Shown piece after piece: positions 16,793 through 26,601 of a stretch of DNA of 64,000 nucleotides. Made by a program: the position numbers and the translations under genes. Source of the DNA: an uncultured Bacteroidota bacterium (GTDB taxonomy: Bacteria > Bacteroidota > Bacteroidia > Flavobacteriales > Flavobacteriaceae); the NCBI GenBank assembly GCA_902535165.1, contig CACASE010000002.1:1-64000 (forward strand), read 5' to 3'. The first letter of the stretch is position 1; every line of letters begins with the position of its first letter. The notes beneath the pieces are model-generated. The model had not been told where the DNA came from, did no database searches, and was given only the letters and a program-made list of their open reading frames with translations.

Positions 16793-19338
16793 TATTTAAT
16801 TTGGTTTATTGCCAATAATAAAGCTGCTAACCCTGTTGTGAAATTTAATATTTGGCTTGCAGCTAACGGGTTTTTAACAGGTTTCTTAGGAACAATTACT
16901 TCACATCCTGGTTCAGCTTTAGGATAAAAATTAAAAAATAAAAATTTCTTAGTTCTAGCCACATCACCATTAGCATAAACTACATAAGTCCCGCTTCTTT
17001 TTGCTTTTATATCAAACCCACCTGCTGAATTTATATAATATTTTAAACCTCTAGCTGCAATATGACGAACTGTTGTAGGATATAATAATTCTCCCCTCAA
17101 TCTAACTGTCTCAAGCCTTTTTGGGATTACAATAATATCTCCCTCTTCAACTAGTAAATCAGACTTTTTACCAGGGCTCTTTATAATATCTTCTAAATTG
17201 ATTCCAATTGACTCTGACTTTGCTAGAGGAATATCTTCTGACATGGCATTTCTCTTAACAATTTCAGTAATTCTCTCCTCTTTCACAGAACTAGAAAAGG
17301 TCTGGTTAGAGCTGTTTTCATTATTAAGTTTTAAAATATCTTCATCAATACGATTTAACAATAACTTTTCAGATTCACTTAACAGGTTTGTATTTTCTGA
17401 TAACTTAATTTTTAACTTATTTAAGTCATCAATCTGCTTTTCAATATCATTTTTATCTTCCACAAACTCTGTTTTTCTTATTATTGTAGCACCCTTCTGG
17501 AAAGCAAATTCTTTAAGACCTCCTGCTCTTTTCAACAGGTCAGAAATTCTCTCCTTTTTTGATGAAATCAAATACTTTCCAGGATACTTGACCTCACCCT
17601 CAATGTAAGCATACGTCATTTGTTCAATTGAAGGATCTTTTCGTACTATGACATTGTCAAAAGGCTTGAGTTTGATTGATTCATCCTCCAAATTATTTAG
17701 ATTTATATTTATCAGTTCGGCATTTTTATCAAAATCATTATTACCAGTTGATTTCAGTCTCGAGATCTCTATGTTCCTAAGTGTAGCGCTTTTTCTTAAT
17801 CCACCTGCTAATATTATTAGGTCATTTAAACTTAAATTACTTGAGTATGGAAAAATTCCGGGCATATTAACCTCACCTGATATTTCTAAGTATTGATCTT
17901 CTCTTAAATCATTAATTGAACTTATTAAAACTACGTCATCTTGTTTTAAAGCTATTGGATTTTCAGATCCATTAACTTGAGTTGTTAAATTAAAAGGTAT
18001 TGTTGTAGTTGAATAATCAGAGTTGGTTCTAGTTATATATGCTCTTTGAAAATAAGTATCAGGTTTTAAGCCCTCCGCCTTTTCAATCAAATCCTTGACA
18101 GTTATTCCATCTTGAAAAGAAAAAACTCCAGGTTTGTAAACAGATCCTTTAATTAATAATCTGTTTTCATATTTCATAACAATTTGATCAACTTCTATCA
18201 CATCACCATTTACTGGGGTGAAAAATTCAAATTGATCTGAGTTCACATCAACAATTTTTAATTTATCATTAAAAATTCTAGTAATTTTAACAGACTTAGT
18301 GTAAGCATTTTCCTTAAATCCTCCTGCATAGTCTATAAGGTTTTTAAGAGACTCCCCCTCCTTTGATTCAAATCGACCTGGCGTGATAACATTGCCTTTA
18401 ATAGTAACTCTGTTTTTATAAGTTCCTACTAAAATCAAGTCATTGTTTTCTAACCTTACATTATTTGTCATGTCACCAGATGTTAAAAAATCATATACAT
18501 CAACTGTAGAAATTAATTTATTATTTCTGTATAATCTTATATCTCTAAGGCTAGCATTTTCTGTAATACCACCTGCAACATAAAGAGCATTATAAAGAGT
18601 GTTAAAAGCACTGAAGTTATATGTACCTGGTAACTGAACTTCACCAGCTATATTAATTCTTATAGCTCTTGGAATTCCGACCGAAATATTTATTGATGTT
18701 ATACCCTTACTAATACCATTGTAAACTCTCTTTAATCTATTTTTCAGACGGGTTTTAGCTTGGTCTAGATTTAATCCGGTAATATTGACAGGACCAATAT
18801 TCTCCAATAGTGCATTACCTTCAGGGCTAATCTCAACTTGGTAATAAGCTTCAGACTCACCATAAATATCAATGAATAGTTTATCTCCAGGACCTAAAAC
18901 ATAGTCAGGGGGTGTTGGTAGGTTTAAGTTTGATTGAAAACTCAAGAAACTTGTTCCTCTAAATACATTATATCCGAATACATCGCTATCAATTTGCCTA
19001 AGAACCTCTATATCTTGTAACCACTGTTTCCTCAATCTTGTTTCCTCCAGAGGAGTAGTTGCTGTTTCAGCAATTCTATTAACGTTTTTTGCCGACTTAA
19101 ATCTCTTATCTAACTTCTCTATCTCCTCAAGGGTAAAACCTTGTGATTGAGCAATTTTTAAAATATCAAATTCATTATAACCTTGGGCTCCAGCTCTTCT
19201 CAGTAGTAAATCAATCTGAGGATCGGTTAATTCTCTTAAATTTAAACTTGATATATCACTAAAATCTTGAGAATATATCGATTGATTTGACATAAAAGTC
19301 AAAATCAAAGTGAATATAAATGCTAACTTTTTTAACAT
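16792..19338 (-). CDS. Outer-membrane polysaccharide export protein, Wza-like with multiple SLBB domains
   Basis: After a signal peptide (about residues 1-23, ending near SIYSQ) the protein carries a Poly_export domain beginning at DYVLGPGDKLFIDIYGES and then a series of about six SLBB repeats, each with the pattern 'G-x-V-x2-PG-x-F/Y ... L-x-D-L-I-x2-A-G-G-x4-A'. Total length is 848 residues, longer than E. coli Wza (about 380). It would form the outer-membrane exit for the polysaccharide. The open frame extends to 19422, but the ATG at 19338 gives a proper signal peptide and lies 16-23 nt below a candidate promoter, so it is preferred. Confidence 0.88.
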   Translation of the reverse strand: MLKKLAFIFTLILTFMSNQSIYSQDFSDISSLNLRELTDPQIDLLLRRAGAQGYNEFDILKIAQSQGFTLEEIEKLDKRFKSAKNVNRIAETATTPLEETRLRKQWLQDIEVLRQIDSDVFGYNVFRGTSFLSFQSNLNLPTPPDYVLGPGDKLFIDIYGESEAYYQVEISPEGNALLENIGPVNITGLNLDQAKTRLKNRLKRVYNGISKGITSINISVGIPRAIRINIAGEVQLPGTYNFSAFNTLYNALYVAGGITENASLRDIRLYRNNKLISTVDVYDFLTSGDMTNNVRLENNDLILVGTYKNRVTIKGNVITPGRFESKEGESLKNLIDYAGGFKENAYTKSVKITRIFNDKLKIVDVNSDQFEFFTPVNGDVIEVDQIVMKYENRLLIKGSVYKPGVFSFQDGITVKDLIEKAEGLKPDTYFQRAYITRTNSDYSTTTIPFNLTTQVNGSENPIALKQDDVVLISSINDLREDQYLEISGEVNMPGIFPYSSNLSLNDLIILAGGLRKSATLRNIEISRLKSTGNNDFDKNAELININLNNLEDESIKLKPFDNVIVRKDPSIEQMTYAYIEGEVKYPGKYLISSKKERISDLLKRAGGLKEFAFQKGATIIRKTEFVEDKNDIEKQIDDLNKLKIKLSENTNLLSESEKLLLNRIDEDILKLNNENSSNQTFSSSVKEERITEIVKRNAMSEDIPLAKSESIGINLEDIIKSPGKKSDLLVEEGDIIVIPKRLETVRLRGELLYPTTVRHIAARGLKYYINSAGGFDIKAKRSGTYVVYANGDVARTKKFLFFNFYPKAEPGCEVIVPKKPVKNPLAASQILNFTTGLAALLLAINQIK

Positions 19339-19360
19339 AACATTAATATTAGAGGGAAAG

Positions 19361-19395
19361 CGAAGATAACTAAAATCTAATAAATTGATATTCAA
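19361..19395 (-). promoter_or_regulatory. Candidate promoter of the wza-led capsule operon
   Basis: On the minus strand, TTG (19395-19393) is followed after 24 nt by TATCTTCG (19368-19361), one mismatch from the Bacteroidota -7 consensus TAnnTTTG. The -7 element ends 22 nt before the chosen ATG of the Wza-like gene. The same TTG-N24-TAnnTTCG layout is seen before mfd (34696-34730). Confidence 0.45.
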
Positions 19396-19460
19396 CTGAG
19401 ATAATTTGAAAAAAAATCTCATTTTTTTTAGAACAAATTCAATAATACATAAATTGCGGT

Positions 19461-20060
19461 ATGGTTAAGTGTTTATTAGGTTTTATAATTTTATTTTCAA
19501 CAACTCTAAATAGTCAAACAGAACTTAAATTTAATTTAGCTTCAGCTCCCTTTTTAGTCCCCAACATTGGAATTGAAGTACAACTCTCAGAAAGATTTGG
19601 ATATCAATTAGATACTAGTGCATCTTTTTATGATAATATTGAGGGCTCCCCTTTTCATATGATACAAATTTTTAATGAAATAAGATTTTATCCTAAAAAC
19701 AAAAAAAATAAAAGAAGTTTTTTCATAGGTGCACATGTAGGTTATGGAATGTATAATTTGCGACTACCAAAATGGATCACAACAATTGTTGATACTGAAT
19801 ATAAAGAAGAGGGAAGCTATCAATATGGAAGAAATGCATATTATGGTATAACGATTGGAAAAAAAATACCATTGAAAAATGAAAAATTTAATCTTGAAAT
19901 TTTTGTTGGGGGTGGATCATCTCAATCCAACTACAAGTACTATAACAAAGAAGAACAGAGAATTTTTGCAATAACAAATTATAAGAGAAAATTTAATAAA
20001 AGTGGAGAGGAATTACCATATAGAGGTGGATTAATGTTAACATATAAATTAAGTAAATGA
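19461..20060 (+). CDS. Exported protein, DUF3575-like, probable outer-membrane beta-barrel
   Basis: A 199-residue protein with a signal peptide (about residues 1-19). The mature N-terminus, [19 protein letters not shown], and the following strand pattern resemble the DUF3575 family of small Bacteroidota outer-membrane proteins. Alternating hydrophobic strands ([29 protein letters not shown]) support a beta-barrel. Its stop overlaps the rmlA start in ATGA, so it is translated with the rhamnose genes. Function is unknown. Confidence 0.65.
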   Translation: MVKCLLGFIILFSTTLNSQTELKFNLASAPFLVPNIGIEVQLSERFGYQLDTSASFYDNIEGSPFHMIQIFNEIRFYPKNKKNKRSFFIGAHVGYGMYNLRLPKWITTIVDTEYKEEGSYQYGRNAYYGITIGKKIPLKNEKFNLEIFVGGGSSQSNYKYYNKEEQRIFAITNYKRKFNKSGEELPYRGGLMLTYKLSK

Positions 20061-20935
20061 AGGGAATAATTTTAGCTGGAGGCAGTGGAACGAGACTGTA
20101 CCCTTTAACAATAGGTCAATCAAAACAATTACTCGCTATTCATGATAAACCCATGATTTACTATCCATTGTCTGTATTAATGCTAGCAGGCATTAAGGAT
20201 ATACTAATAATATCAACTCCACAAGATTTACCTAACTTTAAAAGGCTACTCAGTGATGGTTCCCAGTTAGGAATGAATTTTTCATATGAAGAACAAAAAA
20301 AACCAAATGGAATTGCAGAGGCTTTTATTATTGGAGAAAAATTTATAGGTACAGATTCTGTTTGTTTGATTCTTGGAGATAATATATTTTATGGGACTGG
20401 TTTTACTAAAATTCTTAAAAAATCGGTTTATGATGTTGAAAAAAATAAAAAAGCAAAAGTTTTTGGATACTATGTTAATAATCCATCCAGATATGGGGTG
20501 GTAGAAAATGATAAAGAGGGGAATGTCATAAGTCTAGAAGAAAAACCAAAAAAACCCAAAAGCAACTATGCTCTGGTGGGCCTGTACTTTTATCCAAATA
20601 AAGTTATTGAAACAGCAAAGAATACAAAACCAAGTCTTAGAGGGGAACTTGAAATTACGTCTGTAAATAATTCTTTTCTTAAAGAAAAAAACCTTATTGT
20701 TGAATTATTTGATAAAAATTTTACCTGGCTTGACTCAGGGACCCACGAATCAATGCTTGAAGCTTCAAACTACATTCATACGATTGAAAAAAGGACAGGA
20801 CTCAAGATTGCTTGTATTGAAGAAATAGCTTACAAACTTGGATATATAAATAAGAAAAAACTCCATCATATTATAGATTATATTGGAGACAATCAATACG
20901 GTGATTATCTTAAAAAAATTAAAGATGGAATTTGA
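20057..20935 (+). CDS. rmlA: Glucose-1-phosphate thymidylyltransferase
   Basis: Forms dTDP-glucose from dTTP and glucose-1-phosphate, the entry to dTDP-L-rhamnose. The 292-residue protein has the nucleotidyltransferase motif GGSGTRLYP at residues 8-16, [19 protein letters not shown] in the sugar-binding region and [12 protein letters not shown] near the C-terminus. Length is normal. First of four consecutive rml genes in the order A-C-D-B; it overlaps rmlC by 11 bp. Confidence 0.95.
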   Translation: MKGIILAGGSGTRLYPLTIGQSKQLLAIHDKPMIYYPLSVLMLAGIKDILIISTPQDLPNFKRLLSDGSQLGMNFSYEEQKKPNGIAEAFIIGEKFIGTDSVCLILGDNIFYGTGFTKILKKSVYDVEKNKKAKVFGYYVNNPSRYGVVENDKEGNVISLEEKPKKPKSNYALVGLYFYPNKVIETAKNTKPSLRGELEITSVNNSFLKEKNLIVELFDKNFTWLDSGTHESMLEASNYIHTIEKRTGLKIACIEEIAYKLGYINKKKLHHIIDYIGDNQYGDYLKKIKDGI

Positions 20936-21479
20936 AAAATTGAAAATTGATGGTTTAGTTTTATGTAAACCAAAAATCATTGAGGATGAAAGGGGATTTT
21001 TTTCTGAAACATTTAGAAAAGATCTACTAGAAGATTTTATATCTAAGAAATTAGATTTTTGTCAACATAATACCTCTAAATCTAGTTTTGGAGTTTTAAG
21101 AGGATTACACTTTCAAACTAAGCCAAAAGCTCAAACAAAATTAGTATCTGTTTCAAGTGGTGAAATTTTAGATGTTGTTTTAGATTTAAGAAAAGATTCT
21201 CAATCATTTGGAAAACACTATTCTGTAATATTAAATGATATTAATAATTTTCAGTTATTAGTTCCAAAGGGTTTTGCTCATGGATTTATATCTCTTAGTG
21301 AATTTGTCAAAGTCAACTATCAAGTAGACAATTATTACAGTTCAGAAAATGAATTTGGAATAAATCCTTTTGATAACGATTTGAAAATAAATTGGATTCT
21401 TGAAAAAAATCAAATAATCATTAACGACAAGGACAAATCACATAAAAATCTTTCAGCATCGCCAGCATATAAATTTTAA
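20925..21479 (+). CDS. rmlC: dTDP-4-dehydrorhamnose 3,5-epimerase
   Basis: Epimerises dTDP-4-keto-6-deoxy-glucose at C3 and C5. The 184-residue cupin shows DERGFFSE (21-28), RGLHFQ (59-64) with the likely catalytic base His62, and PKGFAHGF (114-121). The ATG at 20925 is chosen because the family begins close to this point; an upstream extension to 20883 would lie inside rmlA and lacks homology. It is followed after 1 bp by rmlD. Confidence 0.94.
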   Translation: MEFEKLKIDGLVLCKPKIIEDERGFFSETFRKDLLEDFISKKLDFCQHNTSKSSFGVLRGLHFQTKPKAQTKLVSVSSGEILDVVLDLRKDSQSFGKHYSVILNDINNFQLLVPKGFAHGFISLSEFVKVNYQVDNYYSSENEFGINPFDNDLKINWILEKNQIIINDKDKSHKNLSASPAYKF

Positions 21480-21480
21480 A

Positions 21481-22332
21481 ATGAGAATTTTAGTCACAGG
21501 ATCTAATGGACAATTGGGTCAACAATTTAAAAATAATGTTTATAATTCAGATCATGAATTTTTTTTTACCGATGAAAACGATCTAGATATTACTGAGAAA
21601 AAGGAAATTTTAGATTATGTTACAATTTATAAAATTGAACTAATAATAAATTGTGCTGCTTACACTAATGTTAATGATGCAGAGACAAACAAAAGACAAG
21701 CAATTAAGGTTAACATAGATGCAGTTAGAAATCTAGTAGAAGTATGTGAGGAAAAAAAAATAAAAATGATACATTTTTCAACAGATTACGTATACAATTC
21801 CAACAACTTAAATCCAATCAATGAAGATTCGAATATAAACCCTACTAATTATTATGGAATTTCAAAAAGAGAGGGAGAAAAAATTATTGAAAAATCAGCA
21901 TCTGATTCAATTATTATAAGAACCTCATGGCTTTATTCAATGTATGGAAATAATTTTGTAAAGACTATGATTAAAAAAGGAGAAAAGGGAGAAAAGATTT
22001 ATGTAATAAACGATCAATTTGGTTGTCCAACATACTCAAAAGACTTAGTTGACTGCACATTGAATATTATTATTTCAAATAAATTAAATAAGTATAGGGT
22101 TTATAACTTTTCTAATGAAGGCTACACAAATTGGTATGACTTTACAAAAAAAATATTTGAATTAAAAAAAATTTCTTGCGACGTTGTACCTGTTGACTCA
22201 AATAGTTATGAGACAACAGTAACTAGACCCAAATTTTCTGTTACTGATAAATCAAGAATAAAAGATATATTTAATGTTAAGATTCGGAGATGGGATGAGG
22301 CCTTAGAAGAATTTATTGTCAATTATCAATGA
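21481..22332 (+). CDS. rmlD: dTDP-4-dehydrorhamnose reductase
   Basis: NADPH-dependent last step to dTDP-L-rhamnose. The 283-residue short-chain dehydrogenase has GSNGQLGQQF at residues 7-16, FSTDYVY at about 99-105 and the catalytic YGISK (Tyr-x3-Lys) near 123-127, and ends with the typical RPxFSVTDKS segment. Length is normal. The stop overlaps the rmlB start by 4 bp (ATGA). Confidence 0.94.
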   Translation: MRILVTGSNGQLGQQFKNNVYNSDHEFFFTDENDLDITEKKEILDYVTIYKIELIINCAAYTNVNDAETNKRQAIKVNIDAVRNLVEVCEEKKIKMIHFSTDYVYNSNNLNPINEDSNINPTNYYGISKREGEKIIEKSASDSIIIRTSWLYSMYGNNFVKTMIKKGEKGEKIYVINDQFGCPTYSKDLVDCTLNIIISNKLNKYRVYNFSNEGYTNWYDFTKKIFELKKISCDVVPVDSNSYETTVTRPKFSVTDKSRIKDIFNVKIRRWDEALEEFIVNYQ

Positions 22333-23315
22333 AAAATATATTAATTACTGGTGGAGCAGGTTTTATTGGGTCTCACCTTGTTAAAAGATTTGTTAAAAAC
22401 TATCCTAATTATAACATTTATAATGTTGATAGTCTAACCTATGCTGGTGATCTAAATAATCTAAAGGAAATCGAAAACAAAAAAAATTATAATTTTTTTA
22501 GAATTGATATTAATAACCACGATGAAATTATCAATTTATTTAAAAGCAAAGATATCTCTGATGTTATTCATCTAGCAGCTGAATCTCATGTTGACAAATC
22601 AATTGAAAGCTCATATGAATTTGCAAAAACAAATGTACTTGGTACTCTGTCTTTGTTAGAAGCTTGTAGAAAAGTCTGGATAGAACCATATCAAAATAAT
22701 ATTTTTTATCATATTTCAACTGATGAGGTATATGGCTCATTAGGTTTAGATGGTTCATTTAATGAAAAATCAAAGTACGATCCAAACTCACCATATTCAG
22801 CATCAAAAGCCTCGTCAGATCATTTTGTTAGATCATATTATAAAACACATAAATTACCAATTTTAATTTCGAATTGTTCGAATAATTATGGTCCATTTCA
22901 ACATAAGGAAAAGTTGATTCCTAATATTTTAAATTCACTTATAAATAGAGAAAAAATTCCTATTTACGGTGATGGAAAAAATATTCGTGATTGGCTTTTT
23001 GTTGATGATCATTGTGATGCTATTGAGTTGATTTTTAAGGAAGGACTAGTTGGGCAAACCTATAATATTGGTGGAGATTTTGAAATTTCAAATATTGATT
23101 TAGCCCACTTGATTATTAAAATATTTGATCAAATTAAATCAAATCCAGCAGGATTTTCAGAAAAACTACTTGAATTTGTTGATGATAGAGCTGGACATGA
23201 CTTTAGATACGCAATTGATCACAACAAAATCACAAAAGAACTTGGTTGGAGACCCAAAACAAACTTTAATGATGGCATAAATGAGACTATAAATTGGTAT
23301 CTTAAAAAACTGTGA
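22329..23315 (+). CDS. rmlB: dTDP-glucose 4,6-dehydratase
   Basis: Converts dTDP-glucose to dTDP-4-keto-6-deoxyglucose. The 328-residue protein shows GGAGFIGS at residues 8-15, HISTDEVYG at 128-136 with the catalytic Asp/Glu pair, and Tyr156-x3-Lys160. The C-terminal part has NIRDWLFVDDHCDAI. It completes the rml set, so this cell should make dTDP-rhamnose for the capsule. It is convergent with the glycosylphosphotransferase gene, only 5 bp apart, with no clear terminator between them. Confidence 0.95.
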   Translation: MKNILITGGAGFIGSHLVKRFVKNYPNYNIYNVDSLTYAGDLNNLKEIENKKNYNFFRIDINNHDEIINLFKSKDISDVIHLAAESHVDKSIESSYEFAKTNVLGTLSLLEACRKVWIEPYQNNIFYHISTDEVYGSLGLDGSFNEKSKYDPNSPYSASKASSDHFVRSYYKTHKLPILISNCSNNYGPFQHKEKLIPNILNSLINREKIPIYGDGKNIRDWLFVDDHCDAIELIFKEGLVGQTYNIGGDFEISNIDLAHLIIKIFDQIKSNPAGFSEKLLEFVDDRAGHDFRYAIDHNKITKELGWRPKTNFNDGINETINWYLKKL

Positions 23316-23320
23316 TATTA

Positions 23321-24670
23321 TTATTTTAGGTTATACTTCAAAATACCCAAAACTGTCTTAAAGCATATTTTTATATCAAAAAATATTGACCAATTTTTAA
23401 AATAGTATCTATCAAGCTTGACCCTTGACGACATATCGTGAAACCCATAGATTTTCCCTCGATGACCTTTTATTTGCGCAAGACCTGTTATACCTGGCTT
23501 AAACTGATGCCTCTTACTAAATTTATCAACTTTATTAGAAAATTGGTCATTTAATTTTATTGGATGTGGTCGAGGGCCAACCACAGACATATCTCCAATT
23601 AAAACGTTAAGGAACTGAGGCATCTCATCTAGGGCAGAAATTCTCAGAAATTTTCCAAATTTTGTAAGTCTAGAATCTTTATTGTCAGCAAATTTGGTGT
23701 CTTCCTGATTATTCATAACCATAGTTCTAAATTTATAACAATAAAAAATACTTCCCCCAATACCATGTCTCCTTTGTTTGAACAAAACAGGACCTCTTGA
23801 CTGAGTCTTGATAATTATTCCAAAAATTATATACATCCATGAGACAAAAAGTGTTAAAACAAAAAAGGAAAAAATAATATCAAAAATTCTTTTTAAAATT
23901 TTATTATACCAAATATCCAACGGTAATTGATTGACCTCGATTATGGGAATATTATATAATTTCTTAATGAAAAAGTTTTTAAATTCATAATTAACAAGAT
24001 CAGGTAGAAGTTTTACTGAAATTAAATTTCTATCACAAAAATCTATTATTTCTTTTTGAGTCCTCATCGGAATTTTTGCTGAAATAAATACCTCGTCATA
24101 TTGTTCATAATTATTATAAAATTTATTGATGTATCCATTTTCAGGTACATTTTTATCTAAGTGCATAGACTTATAAAAAAATATTCCATTAGATCTTAAA
24201 CCCAAGTGAGGGTTGTTTTTAATTGTATTATAGAAAGTTTTTCCCATTTTGTCATAGCCTATAATTGCTATGTTTTTGATATTTCCACCGTATGAGCGGT
24301 AACTATCTAATATAAAATGTATTAGTACTCTAAAAAAGAGTATTAAAATGGTAAAAACGAATACTGAAAACAATATTGATTTAATTGAAAAAGTATAATA
24401 GTCAACAAATAAATTTCCTATTGCAACAACAGAGAACAAAATAAACACTGACTTTAGAGCAGTTTTTATTGTATTTGAATATGAAACTCCTCTACCAATA
24501 TTATAGGATTTTAAAGAAACATTCAATATAAGCCAAAATAATACGATTAGAGAGTTGTAAATATTCCAAGTAGAAAATGTAAGAAAGTGCATTAGAGATG
24601 TAACAAATGAAATTATTATTACTTCACTTAAAATAAAAATAAAAGGGAATAATAAGTTAAATCTTTTCAA
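23321..24670 (-). CDS. Polyprenyl glycosylphosphotransferase (initiating enzyme, WcaJ/WbaP type)
   Basis: A 449-residue inner-membrane protein with four or five N-terminal membrane segments, a central nucleotide-binding-like domain (IAIIGYDKMGKTFYN, about 148-162) and the C-terminal bacterial sugar-transferase domain starting with a membrane helix near 262. The latter has FKQRRHGIGG, FRTM, LDEMPQFLNVLIGDMSVVGPRP and KPGITGLAQI, all diagnostic. It transfers a sugar-1-phosphate to undecaprenyl phosphate to begin repeat-unit synthesis. It begins 44 bp after the 3' end of tRNA-Leu on the same strand and may share its promoter. Confidence 0.93.
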   Translation of the reverse strand: MKRFNLLFPFIFILSEVIIISFVTSLMHFLTFSTWNIYNSLIVLFWLILNVSLKSYNIGRGVSYSNTIKTALKSVFILFSVVAIGNLFVDYYTFSIKSILFSVFVFTILILFFRVLIHFILDSYRSYGGNIKNIAIIGYDKMGKTFYNTIKNNPHLGLRSNGIFFYKSMHLDKNVPENGYINKFYNNYEQYDEVFISAKIPMRTQKEIIDFCDRNLISVKLLPDLVNYEFKNFFIKKLYNIPIIEVNQLPLDIWYNKILKRIFDIIFSFFVLTLFVSWMYIIFGIIIKTQSRGPVLFKQRRHGIGGSIFYCYKFRTMVMNNQEDTKFADNKDSRLTKFGKFLRISALDEMPQFLNVLIGDMSVVGPRPHPIKLNDQFSNKVDKFSKRHQFKPGITGLAQIKGHRGKIYGFHDMSSRVKLDRYYFKNWSIFFDIKICFKTVLGILKYNLK

Positions 24671-24714
24671 AACTCTTAGTTAAAAACAAAATTAGCAAAA
24701 ATTGAAACATTTAG

Positions 24715-24798
24715 TACTTCGGGTGGGAATCGAACCCACACTCTGTTGCCAGAACTGGATTTTGAATCCAGCGCGTCTACCAGTTCCGCCACCGAAGC
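24715..24798 (-). tRNA. tRNA-Leu (anticodon CAA)
   Basis: An 84-nt cloverleaf. The acceptor stem GCTTCGG pairs with CCGAAGT (with one G-U at the end), the discriminator is A, the anticodon stem CTGGA/TCCAG encloses loop TTCAAAA with anticodon CAA, and a long variable arm typical of a class II tRNA precedes the T arm GTGGGTTCGATTCCCAC. The CCA end is not encoded. It is divergent from prs. Confidence 0.95.
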
Positions 24799-24804
24799 AA
24801 TAGA

Positions 24805-24866
24805 GGTCAAATTTATAAAAAGTTTTGATTTTAATAGTTTCTATCAAATTATTATTAAATTTGACC
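24805..24866. promoter_or_regulatory. Divergent -7 elements for tRNA-Leu and prs
   Basis: An 11-bp perfect inverted repeat, GGTCAAATTTA (24805-24815) and TAAATTTGACC (24856-24866), flanks 40 bp. Each arm contains TAAATTTG, an exact match to TAnnTTTG, pointing outward: one lies 10 bp from the tRNA-Leu 5' end, the other 17 bp before the prs ATG. This is best read as a symmetric divergent promoter, with GACC as a shared discriminator. Convincing -33 elements are not seen. Confidence 0.5.
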
Positions 24867-24880
24867 CCCAATAAAAAAAG

Positions 24881-25822
24881 ATGTCAAATCAGGGTCCTGT
24901 AGTAAAGATATTTTCATGTACTCAAAGCATTGATCTTTCAAAAAAAATTGCTAAGCATTTTGGTGCTGAATTAGGTAAGGTAAATTTTACAAATTACAGT
25001 GATGGAGAATTTCAACCCTCATTTGAAGAGTCAGTGAGAGGTGCAAGACTCTTTATTATTGGATCAACTCAGCCTGATTCTGATAACTTAATGGAACTTC
25101 TTTTAATGATTGATGCTGCAAAAAGATCATCTGCACGACATGTTACTGCAGTCATTCCATACTTTGGATGGGCTAGACAAGACCGAAAAGACAAGCCAAG
25201 GGTTCCAATTGGAGCAAAATTAATAGCAAATTTAATAGAAGCCGCTGGAGCTACAAGATTAATAACAATGGATTTACATGCTGATCAAATCCAAGGTTTT
25301 TTTGAAAAACCTGTTGATCACTTGTATGCCTCTACTATCTTTATACCATATATTCAGTCTTTAGATTTAGAGGAACTTACAATAGCATCACCTGATATGG
25401 GTGGATCTAAACGAGCTTATGCATACTCAAGATTTTTAAAAAGTAATGTTGTTATCTGCTATAAGCAAAGGAAAAAAGCAAATTTAATTTCTCACATGGA
25501 ATTAATTGGAGAAGTTGTAGGCAAAAATGTAATTATAGTTGATGACATGGTTGATACAGCTGGTACATTGACTAAAGCAGCAGATTTAATGGTTGAAAGA
25601 GGTGCAAAATCTGTTAGAGCTGTCTGTACCCACGCTTTACTTTCAGGCAATGCATATGAAAATATTGAAAAATCAAAGCTTAAAGAATTGATAGTTACAG
25701 ATTCTATCGCGCAAGAAAAAAAATCTGACAAAGTAACTGTGCTTACTTGCTCAAAATTATTTGCAGATGTAATGCACAATGTTAACACTAATGAATCTAT
25801 AAATTCATTTTTTATAAAATAA
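24881..25822 (+). CDS. prs: Ribose-phosphate pyrophosphokinase
   Basis: Makes PRPP from ribose-5-phosphate and ATP for nucleotide, His and Trp synthesis. The 313-residue protein has YSDGEFQ (39-45), WARQDRKDKPRVPI around 97-110, MDLHADQIQGFF (130-141) and the PRPP-binding loop VDDMVDTAGT (220-229). Length is normal. It is followed after 6 bp by rplY, the common flavobacterial prs-rplY-pth order. Confidence 0.96.
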   Translation: MSNQGPVVKIFSCTQSIDLSKKIAKHFGAELGKVNFTNYSDGEFQPSFEESVRGARLFIIGSTQPDSDNLMELLLMIDAAKRSSARHVTAVIPYFGWARQDRKDKPRVPIGAKLIANLIEAAGATRLITMDLHADQIQGFFEKPVDHLYASTIFIPYIQSLDLEELTIASPDMGGSKRAYAYSRFLKSNVVICYKQRKKANLISHMELIGEVVGKNVIIVDDMVDTAGTLTKAADLMVERGAKSVRAVCTHALLSGNAYENIEKSKLKELIVTDSIAQEKKSDKVTVLTCSKLFADVMHNVNTNESINSFFIK

Positions 25823-25828
25823 ATTATT

Positions 25829-26521
25829 ATGAAATCAATCACAATCAATGGATCTCAAAGAGAAAGCGTAGGGAAGTCTTCGACCAAAGCTCTACGTAAT
25901 GCTGGAAAGGTTCCTTGCGTAGTTTACGGTGGGGAAAAACCAGTGCATTTTTCAGCAGATGAAATCAGTTTTTCAAAATTAGTTTACACACCAGATGCTC
26001 ACACAGTGATCATTTCATTGGATGGTAAAGAAGAAATCAATGCTATAATTCAGGATATTCAATTTCATCCTGTTTCTGAAAAAATATTACATGTCGACTT
26101 CTTCCAGTTATTTGAAAACAAAGAAATCAATATGACTATTCCTGTTAAGTTTAGTGGAAATGCACCTGGTGTTAGGCTTGAAGGTGGTCTTCTTTTCAAA
26201 AATAAAAGAAAACTTTATGTGAAAGCATTGCCTAAAAACCTTCCAGATTTTATTTCTGTGGATATATCTAATCTGCATCTGAATGATAAGATAACTATTC
26301 AAGATTTATTAAATAATGATTACGTTTTTGTTCATCCTGAAAATATGGTTGTTTGTCAGGTTAAAATGTCTAGAGCTTCACTATCACTTACAACTGCTGA
26401 AGAAGAAGGTGAAGAAGGCGAAGAAAGCGTCGAAGGTGCTGAAGGTGATGAAGGTGCTGAAAAGTCTGAAAGTAAGGATACTGGTGATAAGCCTGCTGAA
26501 TCTGATAATAAAGAAGGATAA
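25829..26521 (+). CDS. rplY: 50S ribosomal protein L25 (general stress protein Ctc type)
   Basis: A 230-residue two-domain L25/TL5/Ctc protein. The N-terminal 5S-rRNA-binding domain begins [21 protein letters not shown] (family likeness) and the C-terminal domain starts near residue 95 with [15 protein letters not shown]. The last about 40 residues form a very acidic, repetitive tail (EEGEEGEE..., [10 protein letters not shown]), a feature of many Bacteroidota L25 proteins. ATG at 25829. Confidence 0.94.
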   Translation: MKSITINGSQRESVGKSSTKALRNAGKVPCVVYGGEKPVHFSADEISFSKLVYTPDAHTVIISLDGKEEINAIIQDIQFHPVSEKILHVDFFQLFENKEINMTIPVKFSGNAPGVRLEGGLLFKNKRKLYVKALPKNLPDFISVDISNLHLNDKITIQDLLNNDYVFVHPENMVVCQVKMSRASLSLTTAEEEGEEGEESVEGAEGDEGAEKSESKDTGDKPAESDNKEG

Positions 26522-26557
26522 ATACATCATAGAAACATACATTATTTATAATTATTT

Positions 26558-26580
26558 AAGCTTAAAAAGCTTTTATAATT
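26558..26580 (+). terminator. Possible weak terminator after rplY
   Basis: AAGCTT-AAA-AAGCTT (26558-26572) forms a short hairpin followed by TTATAATTTTATT. The stem is only 6 bp and AT-rich, so it may only slow transcription between rplY and pth. Confidence 0.3.
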
Positions 26581-26601
26581 TTATTGTAAATTTTAAAGAC
26601 T

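Noticed and set aside
19339-19422. N-terminal extension of the Wza-like gene to 19422
   Set aside because: The extension contains the candidate promoter, lacks homology and would bury the signal peptide.
23316-23320. Bidirectional terminator between rmlB and the glycosylphosphotransferase
   Set aside because: Only 5 bp separate the genes and no hairpin is visible.
26401-26520. GAAGGTGATGAAGGTGCT-like tandem repeats as a DNA repeat element or CRISPR
   Set aside because: They are codon repeats of the acidic tail of L25, not separate repeats with spacers.
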